A stretch of DNA of 64,000 bases, taken from contig JACPPJ010000080.1 of the NCBI GenBank assembly GCA_016191085.1, forward strand, positions 1 through 64,000, read 5' to 3'. The first letter of the stretch is position 1. Each line of letters opens with the position of its first letter. The position numbers and the translations under genes were made by a program. The notes beneath the pieces were generated by a model. The model did not search any database. It saw only the letters and a list, made by a program, of their open reading frames with translations, and was not told the origin of the DNA. Positions 26,661-36,143 of the stretch are shown here, in pieces. Origin of the DNA: Acidobacteriota bacterium. Its GTDB lineage: Bacteria > Acidobacteriota > Terriglobia > 2-12-FULL-54-10.

Positions 26661-28052
26661 CTAATGTTTGCCCACTTTGAACATTGCAACGCAATCGGTG
26701 CAAACGATGCGCCCGTCGCGCTGGGCCATGCAATTCTTGCACTTGGGAACCCGGCACATGGGGCAGACTTCCGTAGCTTTCCAGGACGGATGATTGGGAC
26801 ATGAGCCCCTTATGATCTCCTCTATCGCGCCATTCGAACCCGCGGCCAGGAGTGCGTCGGCTTCCTCGGCGCGCACGAACGCTGTCTGCTGAACTCCCTC
26901 AAGTTTGTCCTCTATGAATTCGAATTCGCAGCAGTCCAGGTGAATCTTATCTCCGTGCTTCAGCACTACCTCGCGGACCGTGTCGCTCTGGCTGATCTTC
27001 TTGCCATTCAGATACGTGCCGTTGGTACTGCGCAGATCACAGAGATAGAAGTTCCCCTCCCGGAATTCAATAACAGCGTGCTTCAAGGAGATGGTATTTT
27101 TCGGCACGACGATGTCATTGCTTCCTTCGTCCCGCCCCATTCTCATAATCAGCTTACTCAGCGGATACAAACCTTTCTCGCTCTGGTCATTGACATCGCG
27201 AAGGTGCGCAACAATGGATGGCCTCTGGCTTACCCGCTGCCCTTTCTTGGTTAAGAAGAAGATCGTCAAGACCAACAAAGCCACAACCATCGCGCCGCCA
27301 GCCAAATATTGCCACGGGAAATTCTGCTCCACGATTACGGGTGCAGGAGGAGCGGTCTGCGGGGAGGCGGCAGCCTCCGCCGGTCGCGCGCCGAGATTGC
27401 GAATACGCGAACTAATCTCCTCAAAGGTGGCTGGTATGTCCGGGGCGGTCAACACGCGGAAATACTCCCCGCCGGTAGCGTGCGCCAATGACTGCATCAA
27501 CTCGAAATCCGCGGCCTCGGTAAGCGCGACACCGAAGATGAGAATGCCTTTGCTCTTAGCCTCCTGCACCAGACTTTCTCGCAGCCAGCGCGACCGCTCC
27601 AGGTCCTTCTGCGGGTTGCCTGTTTCCACAATGCCGTCCGTGAACAGGACGACTACTTTTTGGGCCTGTGGTCGCGAGTCGCGTAGCGAATAGATGGCGC
27701 GCTCGGCCCCGGCGGGCAGATCGGTGAGCCGGCCGCCATAGTCCAGCCGGTTAAGACTCTCCGCTAGGCGCGACTGGAATTCCGGCGTGGCGGCATCCGT
27801 CAATGGCAGAATTGGGCTGACGTTTTGATCAAAGAGTATGATCCCCAGCCGCGATTCCGCCGAGAGCCGCGACGCAAAACCGTAAACCGCCTCCCGCATC
27901 AGAGCCTGCGGATCATTCTTTTTCATGCTGCCGGAGTTGTCCAGAACCAGGACGATATCCAGAACCGCCTGCGGGGGTGCCTGCGAAAAAGCCGGCCGCC
28001 ACGCAGCACTCAGCCACAGGCTCACAACGCACAATGACATGATTAGACGCAT
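26661..28052 (-). CDS. Signal-peptide VWA-FHA protein with zinc-finger tail
   Basis: The start at 28052 (GGAG ribosome site) gives a signal peptide MRLIMSLCVVSLWLSAAW ending near AFSQA. A von Willebrand A domain follows with the MIDAS DNSGS and VVLFTDGIVE. One transmembrane helix (YLAGGAMVVALLVLTIFF) separates it from a cytoplasmic FHA domain (RMGRDEGSNDIVV, then DLRSTNGTYLNGKKI). The last 45 residues hold a cysteine/histidine cluster (CPNH, CPMC, CKNC, CTDC) like a B-box. The layout puts VWA outside and the phosphothreonine-binding FHA inside, next to the kinase-like partner. Confidence 0.88.
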   Translation of the reverse strand: MRLIMSLCVVSLWLSAAWRPAFSQAPPQAVLDIVLVLDNSGSMKKNDPQALMREAVYGFASRLSAESRLGIILFDQNVSPILPLTDAATPEFQSRLAESLNRLDYGGRLTDLPAGAERAIYSLRDSRPQAQKVVVLFTDGIVETGNPQKDLERSRWLRESLVQEAKSKGILIFGVALTEAADFELMQSLAHATGGEYFRVLTAPDIPATFEEISSRIRNLGARPAEAAASPQTAPPAPVIVEQNFPWQYLAGGAMVVALLVLTIFFLTKKGQRVSQRPSIVAHLRDVNDQSEKGLYPLSKLIMRMGRDEGSNDIVVPKNTISLKHAVIEFREGNFYLCDLRSTNGTYLNGKKISQSDTVREVVLKHGDKIHLDCCEFEFIEDKLEGVQQTAFVRAEEADALLAAGSNGAIEEIIRGSCPNHPSWKATEVCPMCRVPKCKNCMAQRDGRIVCTDCVAMFKVGKH

Positions 28053-28625
28053 ACTACATCTCCTATTTGCGAGGAGGGAATCATTTCGTCGGACAATTGC
28101 GTACGCCATGCCATCAAGCCGCATGGCTGAAAGGCTGCCCCAGTCAGAATGAATGGCTGGCTGTAGCTATCATGAGGTCAGGCGCCTTTGCAAGCTCATT
28201 AGACAGAAGCTTGGCACTGCCGGAAAGGGGGATGACGCTCAAGGTTTGTTCCAGCGTCACGTTTAGATTCTTTACCAGAATCAGTGCACAAAACAACATG
28301 AGGTGGCAACCTCGATATTCTTTTCGGCCTTGTTCCAATTGGTCCTCCTCTGGATATGGAAAGAGCTGTCATCGCAGTGGTTATTCGGATCTGAGCATTG
28401 CGTTTCGACGTGTTTCACAAATATGTTTCGTGCGTAATCGAGCACTCTTCTTTGCCTCCGAGGCAGGCAGGTAGAAGTGCAGCAACTACCCTGCCAAAAT
28501 ATCTACAGCTATTTACATCAAAATCAAGGGAGTTTAGGAGCGAGAGGCGGATAAGTTTCCAATCGCAGGGGAACTCACGGCAAAGATTTACGCAAAAACC
28601 CAAAAGCTACAAATGCGATTGTTTT
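28053..28625. other. 573-bp intergenic region, nothing identified
   Basis: This stretch separates the VWA-FHA gene start from the aminotransferase stop. It becomes A/T-richer toward 28450-28600. Short open frames are present on both strands, but none has a convincing ribosome site or recognisable product. The left end must hold the VWA-FHA promoter (minus strand). No hairpin-T terminator was found. Confidence 0.5.
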
Positions 28626-29807
28626 CTAGCTCGCGAGCGCCTTCTCCGCGGCTGCGACACCGGCGCCGGGCTGGAATTTGTAGCCGCACTCGGCGAGGAC
28701 AAATTCCAAGGCGCTAACCAATTGCAGCACCATCGCGGGAGTGGCCGTGAGGCCCATTAACCCCACGCGCCAGATTTTTCCTTTTAGGTCGGCGAGGCCG
28801 CCAGCAATCTCGATACCAAATCTCTGCAGCAGGCAGGTTCGGACACGCACATCGTCTACGCCTTCAGGGATGCGAATCGTATTCACTGTTGCTGCGCGGA
28901 ACGCAGGGTCATGGACAAACATCTGCAGACCCAGCGCCTCGAGGCCCGCAACCAAACCCGCGTGCGCTCCGCGATGCCGCTTCCAGGATGCCTCCAACCC
29001 TTCTTCCTGCAACAGCCGCAAAGCTTCATGCAAGCCAAAGAGCATATTGACTGGCGGCGTGTGATGATAGCGGCGCTCCGCGCTCCAGTATTTCTCGACC
29101 ATGCTCATGTCTAGATACCAGCTCTGCACCAGCGTGCGGCGTTTGCGCAACACCTCCGCGGCGCGTTCCCCAACCGTGATGGGAGCAAGACCGGGCGGGC
29201 AGGCTAGGCATTTCTGCGAGCCGCTGTAGGACACATCCACTTTCCAGGCGTCCACCTCCAGCGGAAGGCCGCCCAGGGATGAAACCGTGTCTACCACCAG
29301 CAGCGCTCCGAGTTCTTCAGCAATTTGCCGAATCGGTTCGAGCGGCTGGCAGACGCCCGTGGAGGTCTCGCTATGGACCATCGCCAAAACCTTGATTTTC
29401 TTTCCACGCAGCGCCTGACGGATCTTGTCGGGATCGGCTGCGGTACCCCACGGGACGTCAAAGCGGTTGAGTTTGCCGCCGCAGCGCTCAATGATTTCGC
29501 ACATACGCGCGGCGAAGACGCCCCCAACGATCACCGCCGCTTCGTCACCGGGCTCGATGAAATTGATCAGCGCGGCCTCCATGCCGGCGGTCCCGGTCCC
29601 GGGGATTGGGAATGTAATGGCGTTGCGCGTGCGGAAGCTGCGGCGCAGCATCTCCTGGACTTGGTTCAGGATCTCGAGAAATAACGGGTCCATGTGGCCC
29701 ATTACGGGCTGAATCATGGCGCGATATACGCGCGGATCCACCTCGCTTGGTCCGGGCCCTAATAGCAAACGTTTCGGCAGATTGATAGCGGGAAAATGAT
29801 TATTCAC
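28626..29807 (-). CDS. Alanine-glyoxylate/serine-pyruvate aminotransferase family protein
   Basis: A 393-residue class V, fold-type I PLP enzyme. It starts NNHFPAINLPKRLLLGPGPSEVDPRVYRAM and carries TPFPIPGTGTAGMEAA-like FPIPGTGTAGMEAAL. The PLP lysine is in SGSQKCLACPPGLAP. It may act as alanine-glyoxylate, serine-glyoxylate or ureidoglycine transaminase; sequence alone does not decide. No pathway genes flank it. Confidence 0.9.
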   Translation of the reverse strand: MNNHFPAINLPKRLLLGPGPSEVDPRVYRAMIQPVMGHMDPLFLEILNQVQEMLRRSFRTRNAITFPIPGTGTAGMEAALINFIEPGDEAAVIVGGVFAARMCEIIERCGGKLNRFDVPWGTAADPDKIRQALRGKKIKVLAMVHSETSTGVCQPLEPIRQIAEELGALLVVDTVSSLGGLPLEVDAWKVDVSYSGSQKCLACPPGLAPITVGERAAEVLRKRRTLVQSWYLDMSMVEKYWSAERRYHHTPPVNMLFGLHEALRLLQEEGLEASWKRHRGAHAGLVAGLEALGLQMFVHDPAFRAATVNTIRIPEGVDDVRVRTCLLQRFGIEIAGGLADLKGKIWRVGLMGLTATPAMVLQLVSALEFVLAECGYKFQPGAGVAAAEKALAS

Positions 29808-30009
29808 GGAAATTTTCGAAACTCCTCATTTAGAATTGCGCACTATGCAAAGGGGAAATGATACGACGGGCGGAATGGAGGCGCAAGATTTGGAGGTGAT
29901 TTGGAGCTGCATCCCGTATGATCCGATTTTTCCTTGACGCGAAGTTCAGGGTTTCATATCCTTTTAGCCGGCTCAGCGCCAAGACTTCCCTTGTAAGCTG
30001 CGCAGCGGC

Positions 30010-30030
30010 GGCACGGCTGAAAGCTGTGCC
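30010..30030. repeat. REP-like palindrome related to the one at 3274
   Basis: GGCACGGCT-GAA-AGCTGTGCC forms a near-perfect 9-bp stem in the 260-bp spacer between the aminotransferase start and the DUF5916 gene stop. The layout GGCAnGGCT/AGCnnTGCC matches the unit between rplW and rplB (3274-3293), supporting a dispersed family. Confidence 0.55.
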
Positions 30031-30067
30031 CTGACGGAGCTCGGTCTACAGTAATACTGAGAGCCCT

Positions 30068-32320
30068 CTAAAAATCGAAAGAATAGGTGAGTTTCGCCTG
30101 GACCGTGCGGTCCTTCTGACCATCGAGCAGCCCTCCCATCCTGCGGCCGTCGTTATAGATCAGGAAGAAGTCATCGCCGGGGCGAAAGATGTAGTTCAAA
30201 CGAAAGTTGAAGCCCAGGAAGTGATCCCCGTTACTGAACTGGACAATCGTACTTGTGAGCCACTGATTGTTGAAGTTGTAGTTGATTCGCGTATTAACGT
30301 TGTGGTCCGTGAACCCGCACCGCGCGACGGTGCGGTCCACGCACATGGGAGACGGAAAAGAGACCTTGTTCAGCTGATATTTCAGCTGGAACGAGAACTG
30401 CTCAGTAACGTTAAGACGCGGCTCCAGAGTGAGACCCTGCCGCGAACCACCTTTGTAATACCCGATAGTGGGCTGCCAATTGACAAGATATGAAAACCGG
30501 TTTGCCGGATTGGACCGAAAGCGAATGCCACTATGCCACCAGCTATATGTGCCAGGGGCAATAGTAGCAACGCCGGTACGAATGTGGAATGGTTCGTGCA
30601 GCGTGTCGAAAAATGTGTGCGGTACCCACCCGAGCACGGAGCCATTTTGGAAAAAGAATTCCAAACCGGCGTGATTGGTTCGGCTCTGCAAATGATTCTT
30701 TTGATCCATGGTGTAGTCGCTGCGAAAACGGATAATCACCTGCCGCAACAGTCGTGTGTTTGGCCGCGGCTTCAAAGCAATGGTAGGAGAGATCTGGCGC
30801 ATGTCCTTGCGTGGTATAAATCCCAAGTCGTCCCGGAATTTGGGATCAACGACCAGCCAGGCCGTCTCCAAGTTCAGAAAATCGCTATCCCAGCGGATTC
30901 CGCCCGCGGAGACCCAGTTATCCCCACTGTCGCCCGGCGACCTGGATGTTGCTAAAAAGCCGCCCACAGTCAGGTATTTGAGAAGTACAAAATCCACATC
31001 CGCTCCAACGACCCGATTGTAGTCGCTGGTACCGCCCTGTTCCCTATTGAGCACAAAACCGCCAACGTTCGAACGTGAGAGAATGTTTTTCTTGACGCGG
31101 ACAACGCTATAGTTGCTGGGATGAATCCCTTCGGATTCCAGCGCTTCGGTTTGGACGTTCAACAGCCCGAGCGTCACGCCTTGCAGGTTGCCGGTGATGC
31201 GACCACCTCCGACAATCGGAATCGGCTGTCGGCTGGGAGAAAGGCCGATTTGCCGACTGTGAAACAATTTCATTTCCGAGGAACCACGGTTTTCTCCCGT
31301 CGCGATTCCAAAGTCGAAGATTCCCGCTCCTTCCTGGAAAAATTCTCTCTTCTCGGGGAAAAAAAGCGGGAAGCGGTCCAGGTTCACCTCCTGATCATCT
31401 ACTTCGGTTTGCGCAAAATCGGTGTTCCAAGTCACGTCGGCGGTGAGGCTGGGAGTGATACGGTACTTCATCACCTCCAGGCCACCATCTGACGCGTTCT
31501 GAAACCTGCTCTCGAACGCGTTTGGAACAGGACCGGTACTGCGAACCGCGTGGGAGACACCACCGAGTAGGTAGGGTTTTACGCGCAATCGTAGACCCGT
31601 CTCGATGTTTTCTATGCCTTGCAAATGCCCGGCCTGCGAGAGATTCTCCAAAGAAAAGCCTCGGCGATAGCTGTTCCAGTACGAGAATTCATTCTTTCGC
31701 CGGATCACCCGCTCCAGGTCAACTCCCCAGCCGTGGCCATTCTGATCATTAACCCGGAGACTCTTGAACGGAATTCCGAACTCGACAACCCATCCGGCAG
31801 AATTAATGCGGGCTGCTACATCCCACTTCTCATCCCAATTGACGTTGACGCTCTTGCCCTCATCGGTGATCAGAGCATCATACTGGGCCCCCAGCGGGTT
31901 GGTCCGAAATAAGAAAGCATTCCGATGATCGTGGAAGGTGTCGAGCACCACGCTTAGCATGTCGTCGTACTCGAGGGTGCTGTCGCGGCGCCGGTCGGTA
32001 GCCCGTATTCCCTGAGCGTCGGAGTCGTAACAGATGACGCCAATATACAAAGTCGTAGTCGTATACAAAATGCGAAACTCGGTCTTTTCCGACGATGACT
32101 GCCCTTCCGCAGGATCTCTCTGTACGAAACCAAGTGAAATCGGCGCTGCTTGCCACGCCGGCTCATCCAAATTTCCGTCCACCACGACTGGCAATTCGGT
32201 GCGGATTGCACTGACGGAGTGGCTCCCATGGGTTGGTGCGTTTGGGCGAATGCGCTCATGTCCAGCGTGCCCAAGTGAGGCTATAAAGATAGCTAAAACG
32301 CCTAATCTGAAAGTACGCAT
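30068..32320 (-). CDS. CBM9-like/DUF5916 outer-membrane protein
   Basis: The start at ATG 32320 gives a signal peptide (MRTFRLGVLAIFIASLGHAG). Residues about 40-230 match the CBM9-like domain that opens DUF5916 proteins, with VDGNLDEPAWQAA and LYIGVICYDSD. The rest is a beta-strand-rich DUF5916 barrel with FPEKREFFQEGAGIFDFG and alternating aromatic strands ending KLTYSFDF, a terminal Phe typical of outer-membrane proteins. Length is 750 residues. The family is common in Acidobacteriota and Bacteroidota; its substrate is unknown. Confidence 0.87.
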   Translation of the reverse strand: MRTFRLGVLAIFIASLGHAGHERIRPNAPTHGSHSVSAIRTELPVVVDGNLDEPAWQAAPISLGFVQRDPAEGQSSSEKTEFRILYTTTTLYIGVICYDSDAQGIRATDRRRDSTLEYDDMLSVVLDTFHDHRNAFLFRTNPLGAQYDALITDEGKSVNVNWDEKWDVAARINSAGWVVEFGIPFKSLRVNDQNGHGWGVDLERVIRRKNEFSYWNSYRRGFSLENLSQAGHLQGIENIETGLRLRVKPYLLGGVSHAVRSTGPVPNAFESRFQNASDGGLEVMKYRITPSLTADVTWNTDFAQTEVDDQEVNLDRFPLFFPEKREFFQEGAGIFDFGIATGENRGSSEMKLFHSRQIGLSPSRQPIPIVGGGRITGNLQGVTLGLLNVQTEALESEGIHPSNYSVVRVKKNILSRSNVGGFVLNREQGGTSDYNRVVGADVDFVLLKYLTVGGFLATSRSPGDSGDNWVSAGGIRWDSDFLNLETAWLVVDPKFRDDLGFIPRKDMRQISPTIALKPRPNTRLLRQVIIRFRSDYTMDQKNHLQSRTNHAGLEFFFQNGSVLGWVPHTFFDTLHEPFHIRTGVATIAPGTYSWWHSGIRFRSNPANRFSYLVNWQPTIGYYKGGSRQGLTLEPRLNVTEQFSFQLKYQLNKVSFPSPMCVDRTVARCGFTDHNVNTRINYNFNNQWLTSTIVQFSNGDHFLGFNFRLNYIFRPGDDFFLIYNDGRRMGGLLDGQKDRTVQAKLTYSFDF

Positions 32321-32533
32321 AGAACCGGGATCATAATACGGCGCGGATTCAGCATAATGCTCTCTGAACGGCAACAATGTTCCAGGGCAGGACCTTCTTT
32401 AGACGAATCTGCCCGACTCCAAGTTTCAGGAGGTTTCAAACGGATTACTAGCCCGACGAGCAGAGGAAATTTGAAGAGTCTGCTCCGGCAACCCAGCGAC
32501 GATTCGCGTTATTGCAGGGTCCCGGCCACGCGC

Positions 32534-33568
32534 CTACGTCGTGGAGCCGCCGCAGCTCGAGCCTGCGCCAGCGGTGCATCCATAGCAGTGCTCGCCGACC
32601 ACGATCTCGCGGCGGTCGAGATGCTCGGACGTGAACGCCCGGATATGTTTGGGTTGGCCGTTTCCCACAGCCAAGTCCAGCATCTGGTTGAAATCGCAAT
32701 CGTAGAGCGTGCCATCCCACCCCACCGAGATGGTGTAGCGGCACATGGCGTCCTCCGCCGCCTTCGGATTATACGCATTCACCAGCCGCTGCATGTAGCG
32801 CTCACAATTCCCGCTCTGCCGTAAAAACTCCAGGAATCGCCCGATAGGCATGTTGGTGATCGTGTACAGCGAGTTGAATATTACGCCGTAGCGACGGTCG
32901 AGCTCGCGCCGGAAGTCCGCCTCGATGGCGTGCTGCGCGGGCGGCAGAAACGCACCCACCGGGTTGTAGACCAGGTTCAATTTGAGACCTGACGCCGGAT
33001 GCCCATAACCCTGTGAATTGAGCTTGCGTAAAGCCTCAATAGACCTATCAAATACACGTGCGCCGCGCTGCGCATCGGTGCGGTCAGCGAGATAGTAGGG
33101 GAGGCTGGCGATGATCTCGACTTCGTGTGAGGCGAGAAACTCGACGAGGTCTGACTGTGAGGGCAAGAGCAGCACGGTCAGATTGCACCGGTCCATCACG
33201 TGTCGTCCCAAGCCGCGCGCTTGCTCGACCAGCCATCGGAACGACGGGTTCAACTCCGGCGCGCCGCCGGTGATGTCGATCGTCGGTATGTGCGTTTGCG
33301 ACAAAACCGCGATACACAGCTCCGCGGTTTCCCGCGTCATGATTTCTTCGCGATGCGGGCCGGCGTCCACGTGGCAATGACGGCAGGTCTGGTTGCAAAA
33401 TTTCCCAAGATTGATCTGCAAAATACTAATGCCCGCCGCAGTTAATGGGAACAGATCGGAGGCGGCCAGCGATTCCTGGAAGGGTTTTACGCGGGGCAGA
33501 GAGGCATTCATGACGCCCAATGGCTTCGATGCCAGTACGGGGCCGCGTTGCGTTTCGAGCAGACTCAC
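32534..33568 (-). CDS. arsS: Arsenosugar biosynthesis radical SAM protein ArsS
   Basis: A 344-residue radical SAM enzyme with C58-x3-C62-x2-C65 in GKFCNQTCRHCHVDAG, the DITGGAPELNP motif, and a C-terminal cysteine region ending EHCYGCTAGAGSSCGG. In this family ArsS joins the adenosyl moiety to dimethylarsenite in arsenosugar formation. Its start overlaps the stop of the upstream peroxidase-like gene by four bases, the usual partnership. No arsM methyltransferase lies in the window. Confidence 0.93.
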   Translation of the reverse strand: MSLLETQRGPVLASKPLGVMNASLPRVKPFQESLAASDLFPLTAAGISILQINLGKFCNQTCRHCHVDAGPHREEIMTRETAELCIAVLSQTHIPTIDITGGAPELNPSFRWLVEQARGLGRHVMDRCNLTVLLLPSQSDLVEFLASHEVEIIASLPYYLADRTDAQRGARVFDRSIEALRKLNSQGYGHPASGLKLNLVYNPVGAFLPPAQHAIEADFRRELDRRYGVIFNSLYTITNMPIGRFLEFLRQSGNCERYMQRLVNAYNPKAAEDAMCRYTISVGWDGTLYDCDFNQMLDLAVGNGQPKHIRAFTSEHLDRREIVVGEHCYGCTAGAGSSCGGSTT

Positions 33569-33930
33569 ATGCTCACCTGTTTAGCCGCATTGCGCATCTG
33601 CAAACCATGCACCAACGAGGCGCCGCCGCGAATCGCGCTGGCCACATGGACCGCTTCCGTCATCTGCTCCATGTTGGAGCCTTTTTCCAAACTGGCCTGC
33701 GTATACGCGTCGATGCAGTATGGACACTGCACTGCATGAGCGACGGCCAGCGCGATGAGGCATTTTTCCCGTTCCGTCAAAGCGCCCTCGGCGAACACCG
33801 CAGCATACCAGGCGGAAAACTTCTCCCAAAGCTCTGGTGCGTGCTGGCCCATATCTGCAAAGTGAGCCAGGTCTTCATGATGATAGTATCCTGCCAATGT
33901 AACCCCCTGGCGAATCCGGCGATGCGTCAT
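33565..33930 (-). CDS. Arsenosugar-associated peroxidase-like (carboxymuconolactone decarboxylase) protein
   Basis: This 121-residue alpha-helical protein belongs to the AhpD/carboxymuconolactone decarboxylase fold, with the redox pair CPYC in AVAHAVQCPYCIDAYT and GGASLVHG near the C-terminus. It is the standard companion of arsS, and the ATGA overlap indicates a two-gene operon. It may reduce or protect an arsenic intermediate; the biochemical role is not established. Confidence 0.9.
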   Translation of the reverse strand: MTHRRIRQGVTLAGYYHHEDLAHFADMGQHAPELWEKFSAWYAAVFAEGALTEREKCLIALAVAHAVQCPYCIDAYTQASLEKGSNMEQMTEAVHVASAIRGGASLVHGLQMRNAAKQVSM

Positions 33931-34013
33931 GTCGAAATTACACCCGAAACCGGCTGAAATGAAAGGGGAGCATTAACAATTGCAGCCTTTCTGAACGTGA
34001 TGAAAATTCGCAC

Positions 34014-34040
34014 TTGGAGTGTTATTTGAGTTGGTATAAT
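34014..34040 (+). promoter_or_regulatory. Putative sigma-70 promoter of the small coiled-coil gene
   Basis: A perfect TATAAT at 34035-34040 is preceded at 15 bases by TTGGAG (34014-34019), a weak -35. It lies about 18 bases upstream of the TTG start at 34058 and its GGAAGGAGG ribosome site. The spacing is short, so the -35 assignment is uncertain. Confidence 0.45.
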
Positions 34041-34057
34041 CCAGGAAGGAGGATTCA

Positions 34058-34282
34058 TTGAAAGCCAAACAAGCAGGTAACGGCCGGCTTGAGGAAGCAC
34101 TCGCCACGCTGATTCAGAACCAGGCCCAGTTCGTCGGGCAACTGTCGCGCACGGACGAGAGATTCGCGCGGATCGAAACTAAGCTCACACAAATTGAGCA
34201 AATCTTGTTACACCACCAGCGTACGCTCGACGCCTTGCCTGAAGCGATCCGCGAAAAGATCGGCTTTCAAGGCCGGCAATAA
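34058..34282 (+). CDS. Small hypothetical coiled-coil protein
   Basis: A 74-residue protein starts at TTG 34058 after AGGAAGGAGG. Residues 12-55 are helical with heptad spacing (RFARIETKLTQIEQILLHHQRTL). There is no membrane segment or known motif. The strong ribosome site and TATAAT box support a real gene. It points toward the tRNA-Leu gene on the opposite strand. Function unknown. Confidence 0.6.
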   Translation: MKAKQAGNGRLEEALATLIQNQAQFVGQLSRTDERFARIETKLTQIEQILLHHQRTLDALPEAIREKIGFQGRQ

Positions 34283-34315
34283 CTTTCCTACTCACGTAAG
34301 CTACTGATGGAAAGA

Positions 34316-34400
34316 TGGTGCGGGAGGGGGGATTTGAACCCCCACGCCTTGCGGCGCCACCCCCTCAAGATGGTGTGTCTGCCAGTTCCACCACTCCCGC
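34316..34400 (-). tRNA. tRNA-Leu (anticodon GAG)
   Basis: On the minus strand the acceptor stem GCGGGAG pairs with CTCCCGC, then A and an encoded CCA (34316-34318). The D arm contains GGTGGAACTGGCAGAC, and the anticodon arm is CCATC-TTGAGGG-GGTGG, giving GAG. A long variable arm (GCGCCGCAAGGCGT region) and the T arm GGGGGTTCAAATCCCCC complete a class II tRNA of 85 bases. It decodes CUC and CUU. Confidence 0.96.
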
Positions 34401-34437
34401 GGAAGCTGTTCGATAGATGCGGACCGTGCCGCCAGAG

Positions 34438-34872
34438 TTACTTAGTGGCAGGTTGTGCTGGAGTTGCCGAAGGCGGAACTGGCGGAACCACCGGCGCCGT
34501 CTGCGTATTGCCTCCAGGCTGATTCTGCTGCGATGGCGGTATCGTCTGAGTGTTGATTGTGGGCTGGCCCGGCTGGGCAGGCGCTGTAGGCGTAGGCGCG
34601 GACGTTTCGCCGCTCAGCACCGACCCGCCTTGAGTACCACCTCCGCGGTTGGACAGAATGGCCAGCGTCAGCGAGGTCAGCATGAACACGGCCGCCAACA
34701 CGGCGGTGGTCCGGCTGAGAAAGTTCGAGGTTCCGCGCGGTCCGAAAGCGGTCTGGCTACCCATACCGCCGAAAGCGCTAGCTATATCGCCGCCGCGTGC
34801 GCTTTGCAGCAGAACCACCAGAATTAAAACCAGTGCAACCAGCACCTGGACAATTGTCAAAAACGTTACCAT
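34438..34872 (-). CDS. secG: Preprotein translocase subunit SecG
   Basis: SecG assists SecYE protein export. The 144-residue protein has two membrane helices (FLTIVQVLVALVLILVVLLQ and TAVLAAVFMLTSLTLAIL) separated by the conserved cytoplasmic loop SARGGDIASAFGGMGSQTAFG. The last 65 residues form an unusual Pro/Gln/Thr-rich periplasmic tail. It lies just downstream of tpiA. It shows that the Sec system exists although secY is missing from its usual place. Confidence 0.95.
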   Translation of the reverse strand: MVTFLTIVQVLVALVLILVVLLQSARGGDIASAFGGMGSQTAFGPRGTSNFLSRTTAVLAAVFMLTSLTLAILSNRGGGTQGGSVLSGETSAPTPTAPAQPGQPTINTQTIPPSQQNQPGGNTQTAPVVPPVPPSATPAQPATK

Positions 34873-34886
34873 TGCGATTGTATTCC

Positions 34887-35657
34887 TTAGCGGCCCTGGA
34901 AATTGACGATGGCGGCAAAGGACTTCGCCTGTAGGCTCGCGCCGCCTACTAGTGCCCCGTCAATATCGGGCTGCGCCATTAATCCGGCGATGTTGTCAGG
35001 CTTGACGCTTCCGCCGTAGAGAACTCGTACGCGCTCAGCCGCACCGGGCGAAATCAGTTGCCCCAGACGCGAGCGGATAAAGCGGTGCGCCTCCTGGGCA
35101 ATTTCCGGAGTAGCCGTGCGGCCCGTTCCGATCGCCCATACCGGCTCGTACGCAATAATGATACGGGAGAAATCGGGTTCGGTCAATGCGGCCAGCCCGC
35201 CTGTTAACTGCTTCTCCAGCACCTTTTCCGTCTGTCCGGCCTCGCGTTCGGCCAGCAGCTCTCCGACGCAAACAATGGCCTCCAGGCCCGCTCCGTGAGC
35301 GGCTTTGATCTTCCGGTTGACGCTGCGATCACTCTCGCTGAAGAACTGCCGGCGCTCAGAGTGCCCGATGATGCTATAACGGCACCCGGCATCGCAGATC
35401 ATCTTCGCCGAGACCTCGCCTGTCCAGGCGCCCTCCGTCTCCCAATAAAGGTCCTGAGCGCTGATGCCCACCCCCAGCGGCGCGGCCACCTCCGATGCGC
35501 GGCGAAGCGCCGTGAACGGCGGCGCAATCACCATCTCGCAATGATTAACTCCGTTGACCAGCGGTTCTAGCTGCGTAAAAAACTCTTCCGTCTCTCCGAT
35601 GGTCTTGTACATCTTCCAGTTGCCCGCAATCAGCGGTTTACGAATGCTTGGATTCAA
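34887..35657 (-). CDS. tpiA: Triosephosphate isomerase
   Basis: TpiA interconverts DHAP and glyceraldehyde-3-phosphate. The 256-residue TIM barrel has GNWKM (catalytic Lys), IIGHSERRQ (catalytic His), AYEPVWAIGTGRTA (catalytic Glu), and LYGGSVKPDN with the phosphate-binding GGS. It is in an operon with secG, 14 bases away. Confidence 0.97.
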   Translation of the reverse strand: MNPSIRKPLIAGNWKMYKTIGETEEFFTQLEPLVNGVNHCEMVIAPPFTALRRASEVAAPLGVGISAQDLYWETEGAWTGEVSAKMICDAGCRYSIIGHSERRQFFSESDRSVNRKIKAAHGAGLEAIVCVGELLAEREAGQTEKVLEKQLTGGLAALTEPDFSRIIIAYEPVWAIGTGRTATPEIAQEAHRFIRSRLGQLISPGAAERVRVLYGGSVKPDNIAGLMAQPDIDGALVGGASLQAKSFAAIVNFQGR

Positions 35658-35704
35658 TATAGGCCTCCCCCGATATTATGATTGCGACTTCCTGCGTCCG
35701 TGAG

Positions 35705-36085
35705 TCAATCTCGCACGTTCGCGAGGATTCGGTGTACTACGAGCACTGCGGCTACTACGAACCACAGCACCCACTTTTCAGTCTGCTCGTACAACAGCCA
35801 CGCTAACGGATATGGGACATGATGGGCCGACTTCACAATAAGAAGAGCCCACACTCCCGCAACCGAAGCGAATATCCACCAGAGCCACAGCACCGGACGA
35901 ATTACCTGGATTAGAAGCAGTGCGCTTGCAGGCACCAGCAATGGTACGAGACTGGGGTCACTCTCCGTCGTATCGCGCGCCAATTCACTTCTTACTCCCG
36001 CAACACAAATCAACAGCAGTACCCCGTAAAGTACTCGTGGGATCATCAGCCGAGGCTCAAACATAAACGTTTTTACGGACAGCAT
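35705..36085 (-). CDS. Hypothetical membrane protein
   Basis: A 126-residue protein with three or four hydrophobic segments: IPRVLYGVLLLICVAGV, LVPLLVPASALLLIQVI, VLWLWWIFASVAGVWALLIV and WVLWFVVAAVLVVHRIL. No family is recognised. It lies between tpiA and the M48 protease on the same strand, and its start may instead be the internal ATG at residue 8 or 14. Confidence 0.6.
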   Translation of the reverse strand: MLSVKTFMFEPRLMIPRVLYGVLLLICVAGVRSELARDTTESDPSLVPLLVPASALLLIQVIRPVLWLWWIFASVAGVWALLIVKSAHHVPYPLAWLLYEQTEKWVLWFVVAAVLVVHRILANVRD

Positions 36086-36143
36086 CTTCCTCGCAGCATG
36101 TGTCTTTGCCGGTGAAGGTCAAGCAACCTGTGGTCCGTGCGCC

